The translations under genes and the position numbers were made by a program. This document shows positions 6,949 through 14,558 of a DNA stretch of 35,604 nt, in pieces. Position 1 is the stretch's first letter. Each line of letters begins with the position of its first letter. Below the pieces are notes generated by a model. That model was not told where the DNA came from and ran no database searches. It saw nothing but the letters and a program-made list of their open reading frames with translations. This DNA is from Domibacillus mangrovi (lineage in GTDB: Bacteria; Bacillota; Bacilli; Bacillales; Domibacillaceae), in contig NZ_MRWQ01000025.1 in assembly GCF_001906925.1 (NCBI RefSeq), positions 1-35,604 on the forward strand. The letters are read 5' to 3'.

Positions 6949-7218
6949 ATGTTAACTGTTAAGGTAAAAGTAAAGGATAAGCGATTCTCCATTCCTGTTC
7001 CTTATGCGGTTTTAAATATGGTTAGTTTGATGATGACTTCAAAGAGGGTTAACCACATGATTAATAAGGCAATTGAAAAGGATAGCAGTAAATTCCGTTT
7101 TCCGGCAATTGAAAGAAAAGATTTAAAACCATTGTTGCAAGGACTTTCTATGCACAAAGGCCTAGTGCTTGTGGAAACCAAATTAAAAGACGGTACCGAA
7201 ATAAAAGTGAAGTTGTAA
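6949..7218 (+). CDS. Third gene of the DUF2089 operon, unknown function
   Basis: An 89-residue protein starting MLTVKVKVKDKRFSIPVPYA. It looks like a relative of the beta-rich part of the preceding protein (compare its strands KVKVKDKRFSIPVPYAVL with the preceding KIRVTSEEGDNVNVNLPI, and VETKLKDGTEIKVKL with the preceding DKVFVVIE end), so the two may have arisen by duplication. It starts three bases after the upstream stop and is surely co-transcribed. No domain can be named with certainty. Confidence 0.6.
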   Translation: MLTVKVKVKDKRFSIPVPYAVLNMVSLMMTSKRVNHMINKAIEKDSSKFRFPAIERKDLKPLLQGLSMHKGLVLVETKLKDGTEIKVKL

Positions 7219-7270
7219 AGCATTTACGAATAAAGGAAACCCACATTTTCCAAAAATAGGAGGTGGATCA

Positions 7271-7417
7271 ATGGAACGCATTTTTATTCCAGATGACGCT
7301 AACGAAATAAAAAATACCCCTTTAGATAACCATATCCAAAGGGGTAAAACGGTTCAACTTTTTTCAATTAATAATAAGCTCTTCGTACGTTTGAGTCGTC
7401 TTCAGCAGGCGGATTAA
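7271..7417 (+). CDS. Doubtful 48-aa ORF with a perfect ribosome binding site
   Basis: AGGAGGTGGATCA stands directly before an ATG that opens a 48-codon frame (MERIFIPDDANEIKNTPLDN...). The Shine-Dalgarno is the best in the neighbourhood. Against it, the frame runs through the terminator hairpin of the opposite gene (7315-7346) and overlaps that gene's stop by 4 bp. It could be the stump of a fourth operon gene. Confidence 0.3.
   Translation: MERIFIPDDANEIKNTPLDNHIQRGKTVQLFSINNKLFVRLSRLQQAD
7306..7346 (-). terminator. Terminator of the SLH protein gene
   Basis: TACCCCTTT (7315-7323) pairs with AAAGGGGTA (7338-7346). Read on the minus strand the hairpin is followed by TTTTTTATTT. It lies 68 bp beyond the SLH stop codon. 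Confidence 0.75.
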
Positions 7418-8538
7418 GATTCATTCGCCGCTGAAGAAATGTCTGCTCCCCAATCTTCTCCTAGCTCTTCATCTAAGACTAGGTTATAGATCTTCCATGT
7501 ACCGTCTGCATCTTTCTTCAAGTATGCCATTCCGGAAGCGTCAACATTTACCGTGAAAGACATATCAGGTGATGTGAACGATACTTTATATTTCAGGTTG
7601 TCTATACGAACTTCAGCCAGCCGTTTTCTGATTGACACAATATCGAACGAATGGACACCAATTTGTTCCATTGAAACGGTGCCGTCTAATTCTTCAACGT
7701 CATCAACCAATGCAATGCTGTCCAACGAATAAGATAGGTGGTAACCCGTTGTCGTTTCGTTATACAGTGCTTCTAGTGACGGCACATTTTGTTCTTCCAT
7801 CAACCGAAGTTCTTCTTGTATGTTGCGATCCACCACATCTGTGACAGCCGACATATCCTCTACCATGCCTACTTCCTGATGCAGTGCACGGTCAATGATC
7901 GCGATCGCTTGGCCGCGGGTAGCAAGATCACGTGGCTTGAACGTATCTCCGTATCCTTGAACAATACTGCTAGCTGCCAATTTGATCACTGCTTCATAAG
8001 CAAAGCTTGTAGCTGGAACGTCTTTGAACGTTTTAGCCGATGGTTGGAAAGCGATCGTGTGGCTGAACGCACGATAAATCATTGCAGCCATTTGGTCACG
8101 TGTAATGTTTTCATCTGGATGAAATTTTCCATCAGAATACCCTGAGATAATCCCCTGGCTGCTCGCAATGCGAATATAATCATAATGCCATTTTGCCGGT
8201 TTCACATCGGGAAACTCTTTTACCTGTGTTCCTACTTTAAGAGACAGGGCACTCACTAAAATTTTGGTGAACTGCGCACGCGTCACCTTCTCATCCGGGC
8301 GGACTGTTACGTATGAATACTCGTATAACTCTCCATCTTCCTCATACGATTCCGACTCGATATACCCATCAATGATATCCGTATAAACAAAACGTTCAAT
8401 CGCATCATAAAACCGATGCTCCGGGCCCACATCCCCGATGTAGTACCGTTCAATGGGTTTCACAGCTGCCGAGACCGACGAAGCGGAGAACAAACCAAAT
8501 GACAAAAATAAAGCTAGTAAAATCTGTAATACTTTCAA
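7414..8538 (-). CDS. Secreted SLH-domain protein
   Basis: A 374-residue exported wall protein. Residues 1-25 are a signal peptide (MKVLQILLALFLSFGLFSAS, cleavage near SVSAA). Three S-layer-homology domains follow, about 30-105, 106-165 and 168-222, with typical FPDVKPAKWHYDYI, GIISGYSDGKFHPDENITR and GYGDTFKPRDLATRGQ motifs; the first is stretched by an acidic insert. SLH domains bind pyruvylated secondary wall polymer. The rest (225-374) is an acidic domain I cannot name, resembling lipoprotein-like stress domains. The start is TTG, 8-9 bases after AGAGGT. A TATAAT (8582-8587, minus) gives a likely promoter. Confidence 0.85.
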   Translation of the reverse strand: MKVLQILLALFLSFGLFSASSVSAAVKPIERYYIGDVGPEHRFYDAIERFVYTDIIDGYIESESYEEDGELYEYSYVTVRPDEKVTRAQFTKILVSALSLKVGTQVKEFPDVKPAKWHYDYIRIASSQGIISGYSDGKFHPDENITRDQMAAMIYRAFSHTIAFQPSAKTFKDVPATSFAYEAVIKLAASSIVQGYGDTFKPRDLATRGQAIAIIDRALHQEVGMVEDMSAVTDVVDRNIQEELRLMEEQNVPSLEALYNETTTGYHLSYSLDSIALVDDVEELDGTVSMEQIGVHSFDIVSIRKRLAEVRIDNLKYKVSFTSPDMSFTVNVDASGMAYLKKDADGTWKIYNLVLDEELGEDWGADISSAANES

Positions 8539-8581
8539 ATTTCTAACCTCTTTTCCGTTGGGTTCCTATAAGTAAAAACAT

Positions 8582-8587
8582 ATTATA
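8582..8587 (-). promoter_or_regulatory. -10 box of the SLH gene
   Basis: On the minus strand TATAAT lies about 45 bp before the TTG start. No good -35 is seen at 17 bp (TATTTG); TTGATT lies 14 bp away. Confidence 0.4.
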
Positions 8588-9329
8588 GCTTGCTAGAGGG
8601 AAATCAAATAGGGCATTTATGCTTACTTTTAATCAAATTTAAATGATTGTTAATATTTACATGACGATCTACCAAGTTATGTTGAAAGCGATCTAAATAA
8701 TAAACTAGATTTTTAGAATGTGATGGTCTTTACTTTTCGTACATTTGACCAAAGAAGGAGAAGCTGCACAAATTTCCAATTTACGGATCAAATGAAAAGT
8801 ATATCTAACTCTGTAAGGTCTTTTTGGTTGAAAGTTAATCCAGGAAGAATGAAAATCGCTACATTTATAGGGCTCTTTATCTTGAACTAACGGGGCATTT
8901 GTTTGTAGGAGGGTACAAAATTGTACAAGCTCCGATTCCTGTCACTAGTTCAAAGCGACAAAAGTTTGTTAACTCGATGCGAAGTAACAAAGTAAAACTG
9001 ATAAAATTTCTATTAGTAAAGAGGAAGAGTGAAGGAAGAAAATATATATGACACATTGCCAGTGCGTTTATTAGTTTTTCATAGTACGACCTGCACCCAC
9101 ACATACTCTCCATATAGGATTATCACAAGTGAACACAATTGATTGGGATAGACAAACAGCGTAGCAATGCGGCTTCACGTACTCTCACACATAAGTCACA
9201 ATGGGCTGATAAAGGACTATACATATGGCCCTGCACATACATACAGCGTCACAGCACGGTAGGAAGGACAAGCAAGGCAACTGCACTGAGAACAGCGAAC
9301 GTGAAAGATGAATAAAAGGAGAATAACTG
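8588..9329. other. Intergenic region between SLH and kinase genes
   Basis: About 740 bp without a supported gene. Frames of 70-80 codons exist but lack ribosome sites. Short coding-like pieces (for example after AAGAAGGAGAAGC near 8752) may be gene debris. No clear kinase promoter is seen. Confidence 0.4.
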
Positions 9330-11483
9330 ATGCTTTTTCAAAAGAAGCGAATAAGAATCACTATATGTATGGTCATTCTTTACTCATTAACATACTATGC
9401 ATGGCTTCTTTATTTTTGGAATGATAAAGAATTAAGATATTTCGGAGGGAGCTTTTTTGCGTTGATTGCTCCTCTCATGTCGTTTCTCTTTATGTACGTG
9501 AACATTCAAAGATTTAGAAGAGATCAAAAGAAGTATTGGCTCCTATTAATGACGAGCTGTTTGAGTTTTCTTCTCGGTCAATTAATATGGACTTACGATC
9601 TCAGGACAGAAACGATTTATACCTTTCCAGGGTGGGCCGATTTGTTTTGGTTTATGAATGTATTGTTGTATTTATCTGCATTGCTTTATAAAGTATACAC
9701 AGACAAACATAAATACCGCATATGGCAGTTATGGTTTGAAGCGTGCATCGTGATCACTGTATTGTTTACGATCGGCTGGGTGTACTTGTTTAAAGAAATT
9801 TTATTTGATACCCAGTTCTCTTTGTTCTATATAACCGTTTCTTTCAGCTTCTCCACTATTTATTTATGTACATTGATGGTGATTATTTTTGTTTATTTAT
9901 CTTATCAAAATTTTTTTCCTTTCAAAGTATTTACACTACAATTAAGCGCCATGATGCTCTACATCATTGTTGATTCTATTTGGCTGTATCTATCTATATT
10001 TAATAGACTAGAACCATTTACACTAATAGAACCATTATGGAGTATCGCTTTATTAATCATCGGATTATCCAGCTTTTTTGAAAAAAGAGCAGCGAATACC
10101 TACAGAGAAAACACCATTAAAAAACAGAGCATTTTGAAAATGAGTCGACTGATTATCCCTTATATGAGTGTCATTGTTTTAATTGTCATCGCTTTCTTTC
10201 AAAAAAATGAATTACTGGCTATATTTATTGGCGTGATCGTCATATTAATCTTTATTATGATCAGACATGCCATTATTCTTCATGAAAATGAGACGATATT
10301 AAGAAACATTAAAAATATAAATGAAACACTGGAAGATAAAGTGAAGAAAAGAACGGCTCAATTATCTTTAAAGAATGAAGAACTGTCTTATTTAAATGGT
10401 CATTTGGAAGAAATTGTAGAAAACCGAACGCACCAATTAGAAAAAACAAAAAAGATGCTAACAGAAAGTGAACAACGGTATCGCTCTCTTTTTGAAAACC
10501 ATCCAGATACGATTGTTTTATTTGATTTAAAGGGAGAAAGTTTGCAGGTAAACCGTGCTAAAACAAATCGTACATATGAGTGGGAAGAACGGACGCTGGC
10601 TCAATTGAACAAATCGTACCCAACCCACTATTTTGAAAAAGCGCTTCAAGGGGAGCCTCAAAGTTTTGAAACGACGATTGAAGTGGAGGATTACTCCCTC
10701 ATTGACTATATGGTCACATTTGTTCCCGTGATGGCCGATGAAAAAGTGATGGGCGTTTTTGGGATTTACGAGGAAATCACGGAAAGAAAAAAAACAGAAG
10801 AACTCGTGCGAAAATCGGAGAAATTAGAAATTGTCAGCCACCTTGCTGCCAGCATGTCCCACGAAGTAAGAAATCCACTGACAACAACGAGAGGATTCAT
10901 GCAGCTGTTATATGAAGATGTAGCGATGCAAAAGGGAAAACCCTATTTGGAGATCGCTCTACAAGAGATCGATCGAGCAACAGAAATTATCAATGATTAT
11001 TTAATGTTTGCCAAACCGGCACCTGTAACGATCGAGAAAGTAGACGTGTTGAAGGAAATCCAGTCTACGATTCAAATTATGACTCCATTGGCGAATATGA
11101 ATGCGGTTCAAATCAACTTATCTTTTAGCCAACGGGGAACCTACTTTATTATCGGAGAAAGAAAAAAACTGCAGCAATGTTTCATTAATATATTGAAGAA
11201 TGGGATAGAAGCCATGCCAACTGGGGGAGAACTACAGGTGTCCCTTCTCTCTAATGACACTGACATCCAAATTGAGATACGGGATACGGGCATAGGAATG
11301 ACATCCTCACAGTTAAATCGACTGGGAGAACCTTATTTTTCAACAAAGGGAGCAAAAAACGGAACGGGACTTGGGATGATGGTGGCCTTTAGCACAATAA
11401 AGGGGATGAACGGAGAGATCAGGGTGACAAGTAAAGTAGATAAAGGAACATGCGTTTTCATACAGATCCCACTCTATCAGTAA
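9330..11483 (+). CDS. Membrane PAS sensor histidine kinase, sporulation-kinase-like
   Basis: A 717-residue kinase. About residues 1-320 hold eight or nine membrane helices; 325-385 form a coiled coil (NINETLEDKVKKRTAQLSLK-type); 390-500 are a PAS domain (YRSLFENHPDTIVLFDLKGE); then HisKA with the phospho-accepting His511 in SHEVRNPLTTTRGFMQL, and the HATPase domain (NILKNGIEAM, IRDTGIGM, GTGLGM). The HEVRNPL signature is that of Bacillus phosphorelay kinases such as KinB/KinD-type enzymes. There is no response regulator next to it, so it probably feeds a chromosomal partner, plausibly Spo0F. AAAGGAGAA precedes the ATG. A terminator follows (11571-11616). Confidence 0.88.
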   Translation: MLFQKKRIRITICMVILYSLTYYAWLLYFWNDKELRYFGGSFFALIAPLMSFLFMYVNIQRFRRDQKKYWLLLMTSCLSFLLGQLIWTYDLRTETIYTFPGWADLFWFMNVLLYLSALLYKVYTDKHKYRIWQLWFEACIVITVLFTIGWVYLFKEILFDTQFSLFYITVSFSFSTIYLCTLMVIIFVYLSYQNFFPFKVFTLQLSAMMLYIIVDSIWLYLSIFNRLEPFTLIEPLWSIALLIIGLSSFFEKRAANTYRENTIKKQSILKMSRLIIPYMSVIVLIVIAFFQKNELLAIFIGVIVILIFIMIRHAIILHENETILRNIKNINETLEDKVKKRTAQLSLKNEELSYLNGHLEEIVENRTHQLEKTKKMLTESEQRYRSLFENHPDTIVLFDLKGESLQVNRAKTNRTYEWEERTLAQLNKSYPTHYFEKALQGEPQSFETTIEVEDYSLIDYMVTFVPVMADEKVMGVFGIYEEITERKKTEELVRKSEKLEIVSHLAASMSHEVRNPLTTTRGFMQLLYEDVAMQKGKPYLEIALQEIDRATEIINDYLMFAKPAPVTIEKVDVLKEIQSTIQIMTPLANMNAVQINLSFSQRGTYFIIGERKKLQQCFINILKNGIEAMPTGGELQVSLLSNDTDIQIEIRDTGIGMTSSQLNRLGEPYFSTKGAKNGTGLGMMVAFSTIKGMNGEIRVTSKVDKGTCVFIQIPLYQ

Positions 11484-11545
11484 CTATAAACTAAGGAAGA
11501 TTAAGCATATCTGACATAGGATCTGCAAACTAGCCTAAATAACAG
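11484..11545 (+). pseudogene. 3' remnant related to the split gene at 31557-32207
   Basis: The bases ATCTGACATAGGATCTG...CTAAATAACAGGCT match, with a small insertion, the last codons and first downstream bases of the gene at 31557-32207 (CTCTGACATAGGAGCTAAATAACAGGCT). The similar terminators downstream of both copies support a shared origin. Only the very end of the gene remains here. Confidence 0.4.
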
Positions 11546-11570
11546 GCTTCAAGTATAAGTAAAGTGCAAA

Positions 11571-11616
11571 ATTCTTGTTGGTCTCCGAACACATTGACAA
11601 GGATTTTGTTTTTTAC
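11571..11616 (+). terminator. Terminator downstream of the kinase
   Basis: AAAATTCTTGT and ACAAGGATTTT pair with one G-T wobble and are followed by GTTTTTT. A related hairpin lies at 32237-32309. It also ends inside the 3' end of the broken minus-strand gene next door. Confidence 0.6.
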
Positions 11617-11749
11617 TCTTGTTTCAAATATTGCTCCAGGGCTTCTTCGATCATCATGTAAATGTTTTTCTCCTTCACGAACGACTGCATGGAATCTGGA
11701 TCTTTCGTTGGGCAACATTTTCTTTTTTGGCGAGTTTCTTCATATTCAT
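11612..11749 (-). pseudogene. Broken ribbon-helix-helix-like gene downstream of resolvase
   Basis: Starting at the minus-strand ATG at 11749, five bases after the resolvase stop, the frame reads MNMKKLAKKENVAQRKIQIP and then soon stops. The rest of the product continues in another frame as SFVKEKNIYMMIEEALEQYL and ends with KQE and a stop. Together they look like a CopG/ribbon-helix-helix protein (basic start, RKIQIP strand, helix, IEEALEQYLKQE tail) with a small deletion or frameshift. Such genes next to resolvases act in plasmid partition or as antitoxins. In its present form it should be inactive. Confidence 0.5.
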
Positions 11750-11753
11750 ATAA

Positions 11754-12365
11754 TTACTTTTTAAACTCCTTTTCGTACTCCTTTACTAATTTATAAAACG
11801 TCGTCTTTTTCAAACCTACTTCTCCCATCGCTTGAACCGCTGTCATCTCCCCTGCTTTCCAACGATCATACACTTCTTTGAATTCTTCTGTCACGTTTGC
11901 TTTCGGTCGGCCAAATGCTACGCCATTTTTTAAAGCTACATCAATGCCTTCACGCTGCCTTTTCCGAATCCGTTCTCGTTCTTCTTCCGCCATCCAAGAA
12001 AGAATCTGCAAAACCAAATCAGCGATAAATGTGCCAAGGCTATCCTTAAACTGCGTTGTATCGAGCAATGGCATATCGATCACGACAATATGAGCTTGAA
12101 TAACCTTCGTAATCTCATTCCATTCCTGTAAAATCTCATTTTTATTCCTTCCGAAACGATCCAGAGAATGAATGTACAACACATCGCCTTTTCTTAACAT
12201 TCTCTTCAGCAACTGATACTGCTCCCGGTTGAAGTCTTTTCCACTTTGCTTATCGAGAAAAATGTCTCGTTCATCCATCCCTTTTTCTCTCAAGGCTTCC
12301 AGTTGTCTTCCTTCATTTTGATCCTTGCTGCTCACGCGTATGTAGCCAAACTTTCGGACTTCCAT
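11754..12365 (-). CDS. Serine recombinase of the resolvase/invertase family
   Basis: A 203-residue small serine recombinase. The N-terminal catalytic domain has FGYIRVSSKDQ with nucleophile Ser12, the HSLDRFGRNKNEILQEW segment carrying the active-site arginines, and the long E helix with EEERERIRKRQREGI; the C-terminus (about 150-203, GRPKANVTEEF...GLKKTTFYKLVKEYE) is the DNA-binding HTH. It should resolve plasmid or cointegrate dimers. Immediately upstream lie three dyads built from CGTTCGT-like half-sites (12412-12538), fitting a res site that also controls its promoter. It is followed by a decayed ribbon-helix-helix gene. Confidence 0.9.
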   Translation of the reverse strand: MEVRKFGYIRVSSKDQNEGRQLEALREKGMDERDIFLDKQSGKDFNREQYQLLKRMLRKGDVLYIHSLDRFGRNKNEILQEWNEITKVIQAHIVVIDMPLLDTTQFKDSLGTFIADLVLQILSWMAEEERERIRKRQREGIDVALKNGVAFGRPKANVTEEFKEVYDRWKAGEMTAVQAMGEVGLKKTTFYKLVKEYEKEFKK

Positions 12366-12411
12366 TTTTATCTACCTCATACGATTCTTTTTTCTTTCAT
12401 TCTACCAAAAA

Positions 12412-12538
12412 CGTTCGTAAAAGTGTATAAATATAACGAACGTTCGTTAATTATTTTCATGTGTTTACGAACATAAAGGTGAGCAGATTAGACAAAGAAA
12501 GAACCTGTTCGCAAAAGTGTACTTTTACGAACAGGTTC
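12412..12538. promoter_or_regulatory. res-like recombination region of the serine recombinase
   Basis: Three inverted repeats share related half-sites. Site one: CGTTCGT ... AACGAACG (12412-12442). Site two: GTTCGT ... ACGAAC (12442-12472). Site three is a 38-bp dyad (12501-12538) with 19-bp halves matching at 17 positions (GAACCTGTTCG ... CGAACAGGTTC). AACGAACGTTCGTT at 12435-12448 is itself a perfect palindrome. Three subsites directly upstream of the recombinase start match the Tn3/Tn552 style of res. The third might double as a terminator-like hairpin. Confidence 0.7.
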
Positions 12539-12723
12539 AGAAGAAAAAATATGACTTTAAAACAGCAAGCTTTTAACATAGGATCAACAGCTGAACAAAA
12601 CCTTAGCGGAAAGGCTCACACCGTTTTATATCGGATAAATCCCTACTTATATAAAGTATGTGGTACGAGTTCGCTCATCACAAAAAAAGGAGATGCCATT
12701 TTAAAAGCACTTCCTTTTCTTCC

Positions 12724-13207
12724 TTAATCTCCATCATTCTCTACATAGTTTAAAATATTTTCTACCCACATAGGAGCATCTGGATCTTTACTTAAAAGAA
12801 TACCGCTCTCCATTTCGGCCATAATAGCCGCGTTAAGTTTGGTATTGTCGACGATATATAATGTATCCACTATAGACAGGCACTCAATCAAGTGGTTAAA
12901 TGAACGTTCTTTTCTCCTTACAACATCCTCCGTCGGGATATGATGCCCGCCGTTTTTGACCCGTTACGCAATTCTACTAATATTAATGTCGATGTCTTCT
13001 ACTCCAACATAGTACATGATGACATTAAATCCTGCCTGTTTCGCTTTTGAGATTTGTTTGATCGGCAGGTTGCCGGACAGCGTTGTTTCAATTGAAAAAT
13101 CTTTTTGTGTTTGAATATGTTCTTGTACTAACCGAATGGACTCTTTTCCCGCTTCCATTGTTTCCAGCAAATACAATCATCGTGGGGTTTATATGTTCCC
13201 CAGTCAT
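12724..13207 (-). pseudogene. Broken zeta-toxin-like P-loop gene
   Basis: The minus strand from ATG at 13207 reads MTGEHINPTMIVFAGNNGSG, a Walker A region, then shifts frame in a run of four A (GGGAAAAGAG) and continues as KESIRLVQEHIQ...FSIETTLSG, IKQISKAKQAGFNVIMYYVG and DINISRIA. Here a TAA stops it, after which the same frame goes on with RVKNGGHHIPTEDVVRRKER and ends in WVENILNYVENDGD. This is the layout of zeta/AAA-type UDP-sugar kinase toxins (ETTLSG; GGHxIP...R). One frameshift and one stop mean it is dead. Its ATG overlaps the upstream gene's stop. Confidence 0.75.
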
Positions 13208-13377
13208 TTTCGTCCCTCTTTGCGAACGATCACTCTTCCATCCGGATACTCGTTCACAATGCGTCCTTCCCGGTCTTTATAGACGATATAGGAGCCAAAT
13301 GTCTTCGCGTCAATTCTTGTACGCTCGCCAGTCATACTGACCAGCTTATTTAATAATTCCCGTTCTAACTTAGCCAT
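13204..13377 (-). CDS. 57-aa partner gene upstream of the zeta-like pseudogene
   Basis: An intact 57-residue protein, MAKLERELLNKLVSMTGERT, ending YPDGRVIVRKEGRK. GAGGTGAAGGGG precedes the ATG at 13377. The stop overlaps the ATG of the broken zeta-like gene by 4 bp (ATGA), so the two formed an operon, the small product in the position of an antitoxin. It has an N-terminal helix and a beta-rich tail (SYIVYKDREGRIVNEYPDG). It does not look like classical epsilon antitoxin, and I cannot name the family. Toxin loss makes it an orphan. Confidence 0.6.
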   Translation of the reverse strand: MAKLERELLNKLVSMTGERTRIDAKTFGSYIVYKDREGRIVNEYPDGRVIVRKEGRK

Positions 13378-13501
13378 GCCCCTTCACCTCGTTTTAATCA
13401 TCTGTTTATTCTTAATATACTCGATAAAAATCTTATATAACGGTTGTTGTTTTTTGTTACTGGGAGCAAGATGTTTTCGTTTCACACTTTTTATTATGTA
13501 T

Positions 13502-13578
13502 ATTTAAAATAAAGTTTGGTCATTGGGATTTCCAATAAAGCTCTTTTTTCTTTGCAATTATCAAACTTTATTTTAAAT
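13502..13578. repeat. 77-bp element bounded by 17-bp perfect inverted repeats
   Basis: ATTTAAAATAAAGTTTG (13502-13518) and CAAACTTTATTTTAAAT (13562-13578) are perfectly complementary, 43 bp apart. The middle contains a small TTGG...CCAA hairpin and a T-rich run. It may be a miniature inverted-repeat element or a long terminator-like stem. Confidence 0.5.
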
Positions 13579-13826
13579 GCACACCCCTAGCATGGCGATA
13601 TGGACAAGTGAAGGCAAAAGGATTATCGTAGCCGAGCACTTCAGAGGGAGGGAATCTTGCGAACCCTTGATATAACCACACTCCTGTTTAATTACATGTA
13701 GCCTAACAGGAGTAAAAAAGATTGCTAATAGTCAGCTAACTGGTGCCGTTTTAAGGTGTAAGCATAGTAAATATCACATGAAAAAAATCCCAGGAAATTG
13801 CAAGTCATCTCTAACTCATGGACATA

Positions 13827-14058
13827 CTGATAATAAACTACTCTAAAAAAGGACGTGATCCGTATGAAACAGCCACTTATATATTGAGTGGCATTGAAGG
13901 GATACATACGATAAAAAAGGGGCAAGTTTAGCAAAGGGTGAAGTCTGCCCAAAATGAAGTTGAATTCATACATAAGTTGTTTAGCATAACATCATAATTG
14001 ACAAGTTAGTAGGTAATAAAGATTTTATTTTTCATCAAATTATTTTTGCACCAGAACC
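13827..14058 (+). mobile_element. IS6-family (IS240-like) transposase remnant with right terminal repeat
   Basis: One frame reads ETATYILSGIEGIHTIKKGQV and stops; after a frame change the rest reads RVKSAQNEVEFIHKLFSITS and stops at 13997. Both are typical of the C-terminus of IS6-family DDE transposases (the GIEAMHMIKKGQ region). TTTTTGCACCAGAACC at 14043-14058 is the family's terminal repeat (GGTTCTGGTGCAAAAA reversed). The N-terminal and catalytic parts and the left end are absent, so it is a dead fragment. Confidence 0.75.
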
Positions 14059-14540
14059 ACGTTAACTGTTAAAAATTAGGACTGATTTCACTATTATCGC
14101 AATATTCAATTATGTTATATTAAAAGGAATGTATTTATCTACCTAATATTTAATCTAAATTCCTTACAAGAGCTAATACGGTGCATATCAAGCTAAATAA
14201 AGCATGGTTGTTCAGATTAGCCAATCAAATTATCCTATTCAGTATCTTTATTATAGAATTAGTTTACTTAGGTGCTAACTCCTTTATCGTTTTACGTAGA
14301 CGAAAACATGAAGAAAAGTTAGAGTCACGGCCGAACCAATAAATAAAAAATCACGAGAATTGTAATCATTGTCATACTAATGATGGAAATAATTATACCC
14401 TTATTTGATTTATCCATTAACATGTTTTAATTTGGCATAAATGAAACCATTAAATATGCAGCCAAATTAAGATACATAAAGGGGAAAGTATAGTTATAGA
14501 AATCATTCTTTACCATTGCAATGATACTTGTTTCTTTTTT
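14059..14540. other. Upstream region of the receptor-activator gene
   Basis: About 480 AT-rich bases with one possible small membrane-peptide ORF (14181-14342). No convincing SigA or sigma-54 promoter could be picked for the regulator: TTGGCAT near 14435 lacks the TTGC element at the right distance. Confidence 0.4.
14181..14342 (+). CDS. Possible 53-aa single-span membrane peptide
   Basis: From a GTG start, the frame codes for a helix of about 20 hydrophobic residues (ANQIILFSIFIIELVYLGA) followed by a basic and charged tail (LRRRKHEEKLESRPNQ), a membrane-anchor layout with positive-inside charges. The ribosome site is weak (CAAGAG). It ends 213 bp before the receptor-activator gene. I recognise no family and the gene may be spurious. 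Confidence 0.3.
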   Translation: MHIKLNKAWLFRLANQIILFSIFIIELVYLGANSFIVLRRRKHEEKLESRPNQ

Positions 14541-14558
14541 AAGGAGGGCTAAAAACTG
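14541..14558 (+). promoter_or_regulatory. Ribosome binding site that points to a CTG start
   Basis: AAGGAGGG (14541-14548), then seven bases, then CTG. No ATG, GTG or TTG in frame lies within 39 bases. The residues gained ([13 protein letters not shown]) complete the first beta-strand of the receptor domain. Confidence 0.65.

Noticed and set aside
7789-8145. 118-codon plus-strand frame inside the SLH gene
   Set aside because: Antisense shadow of a convincing secreted SLH protein.
12551-12727. 58-codon frame after the res-like region
   Set aside because: No ribosome binding site, no recognisable protein, and its end overlaps the zeta-like pseudogene on the other strand.
14430-14460. Sigma-54 promoter before the activator gene (TTGGCAT)
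   Set aside because: No TTGC at the required spacing; the match is only the -24 half.
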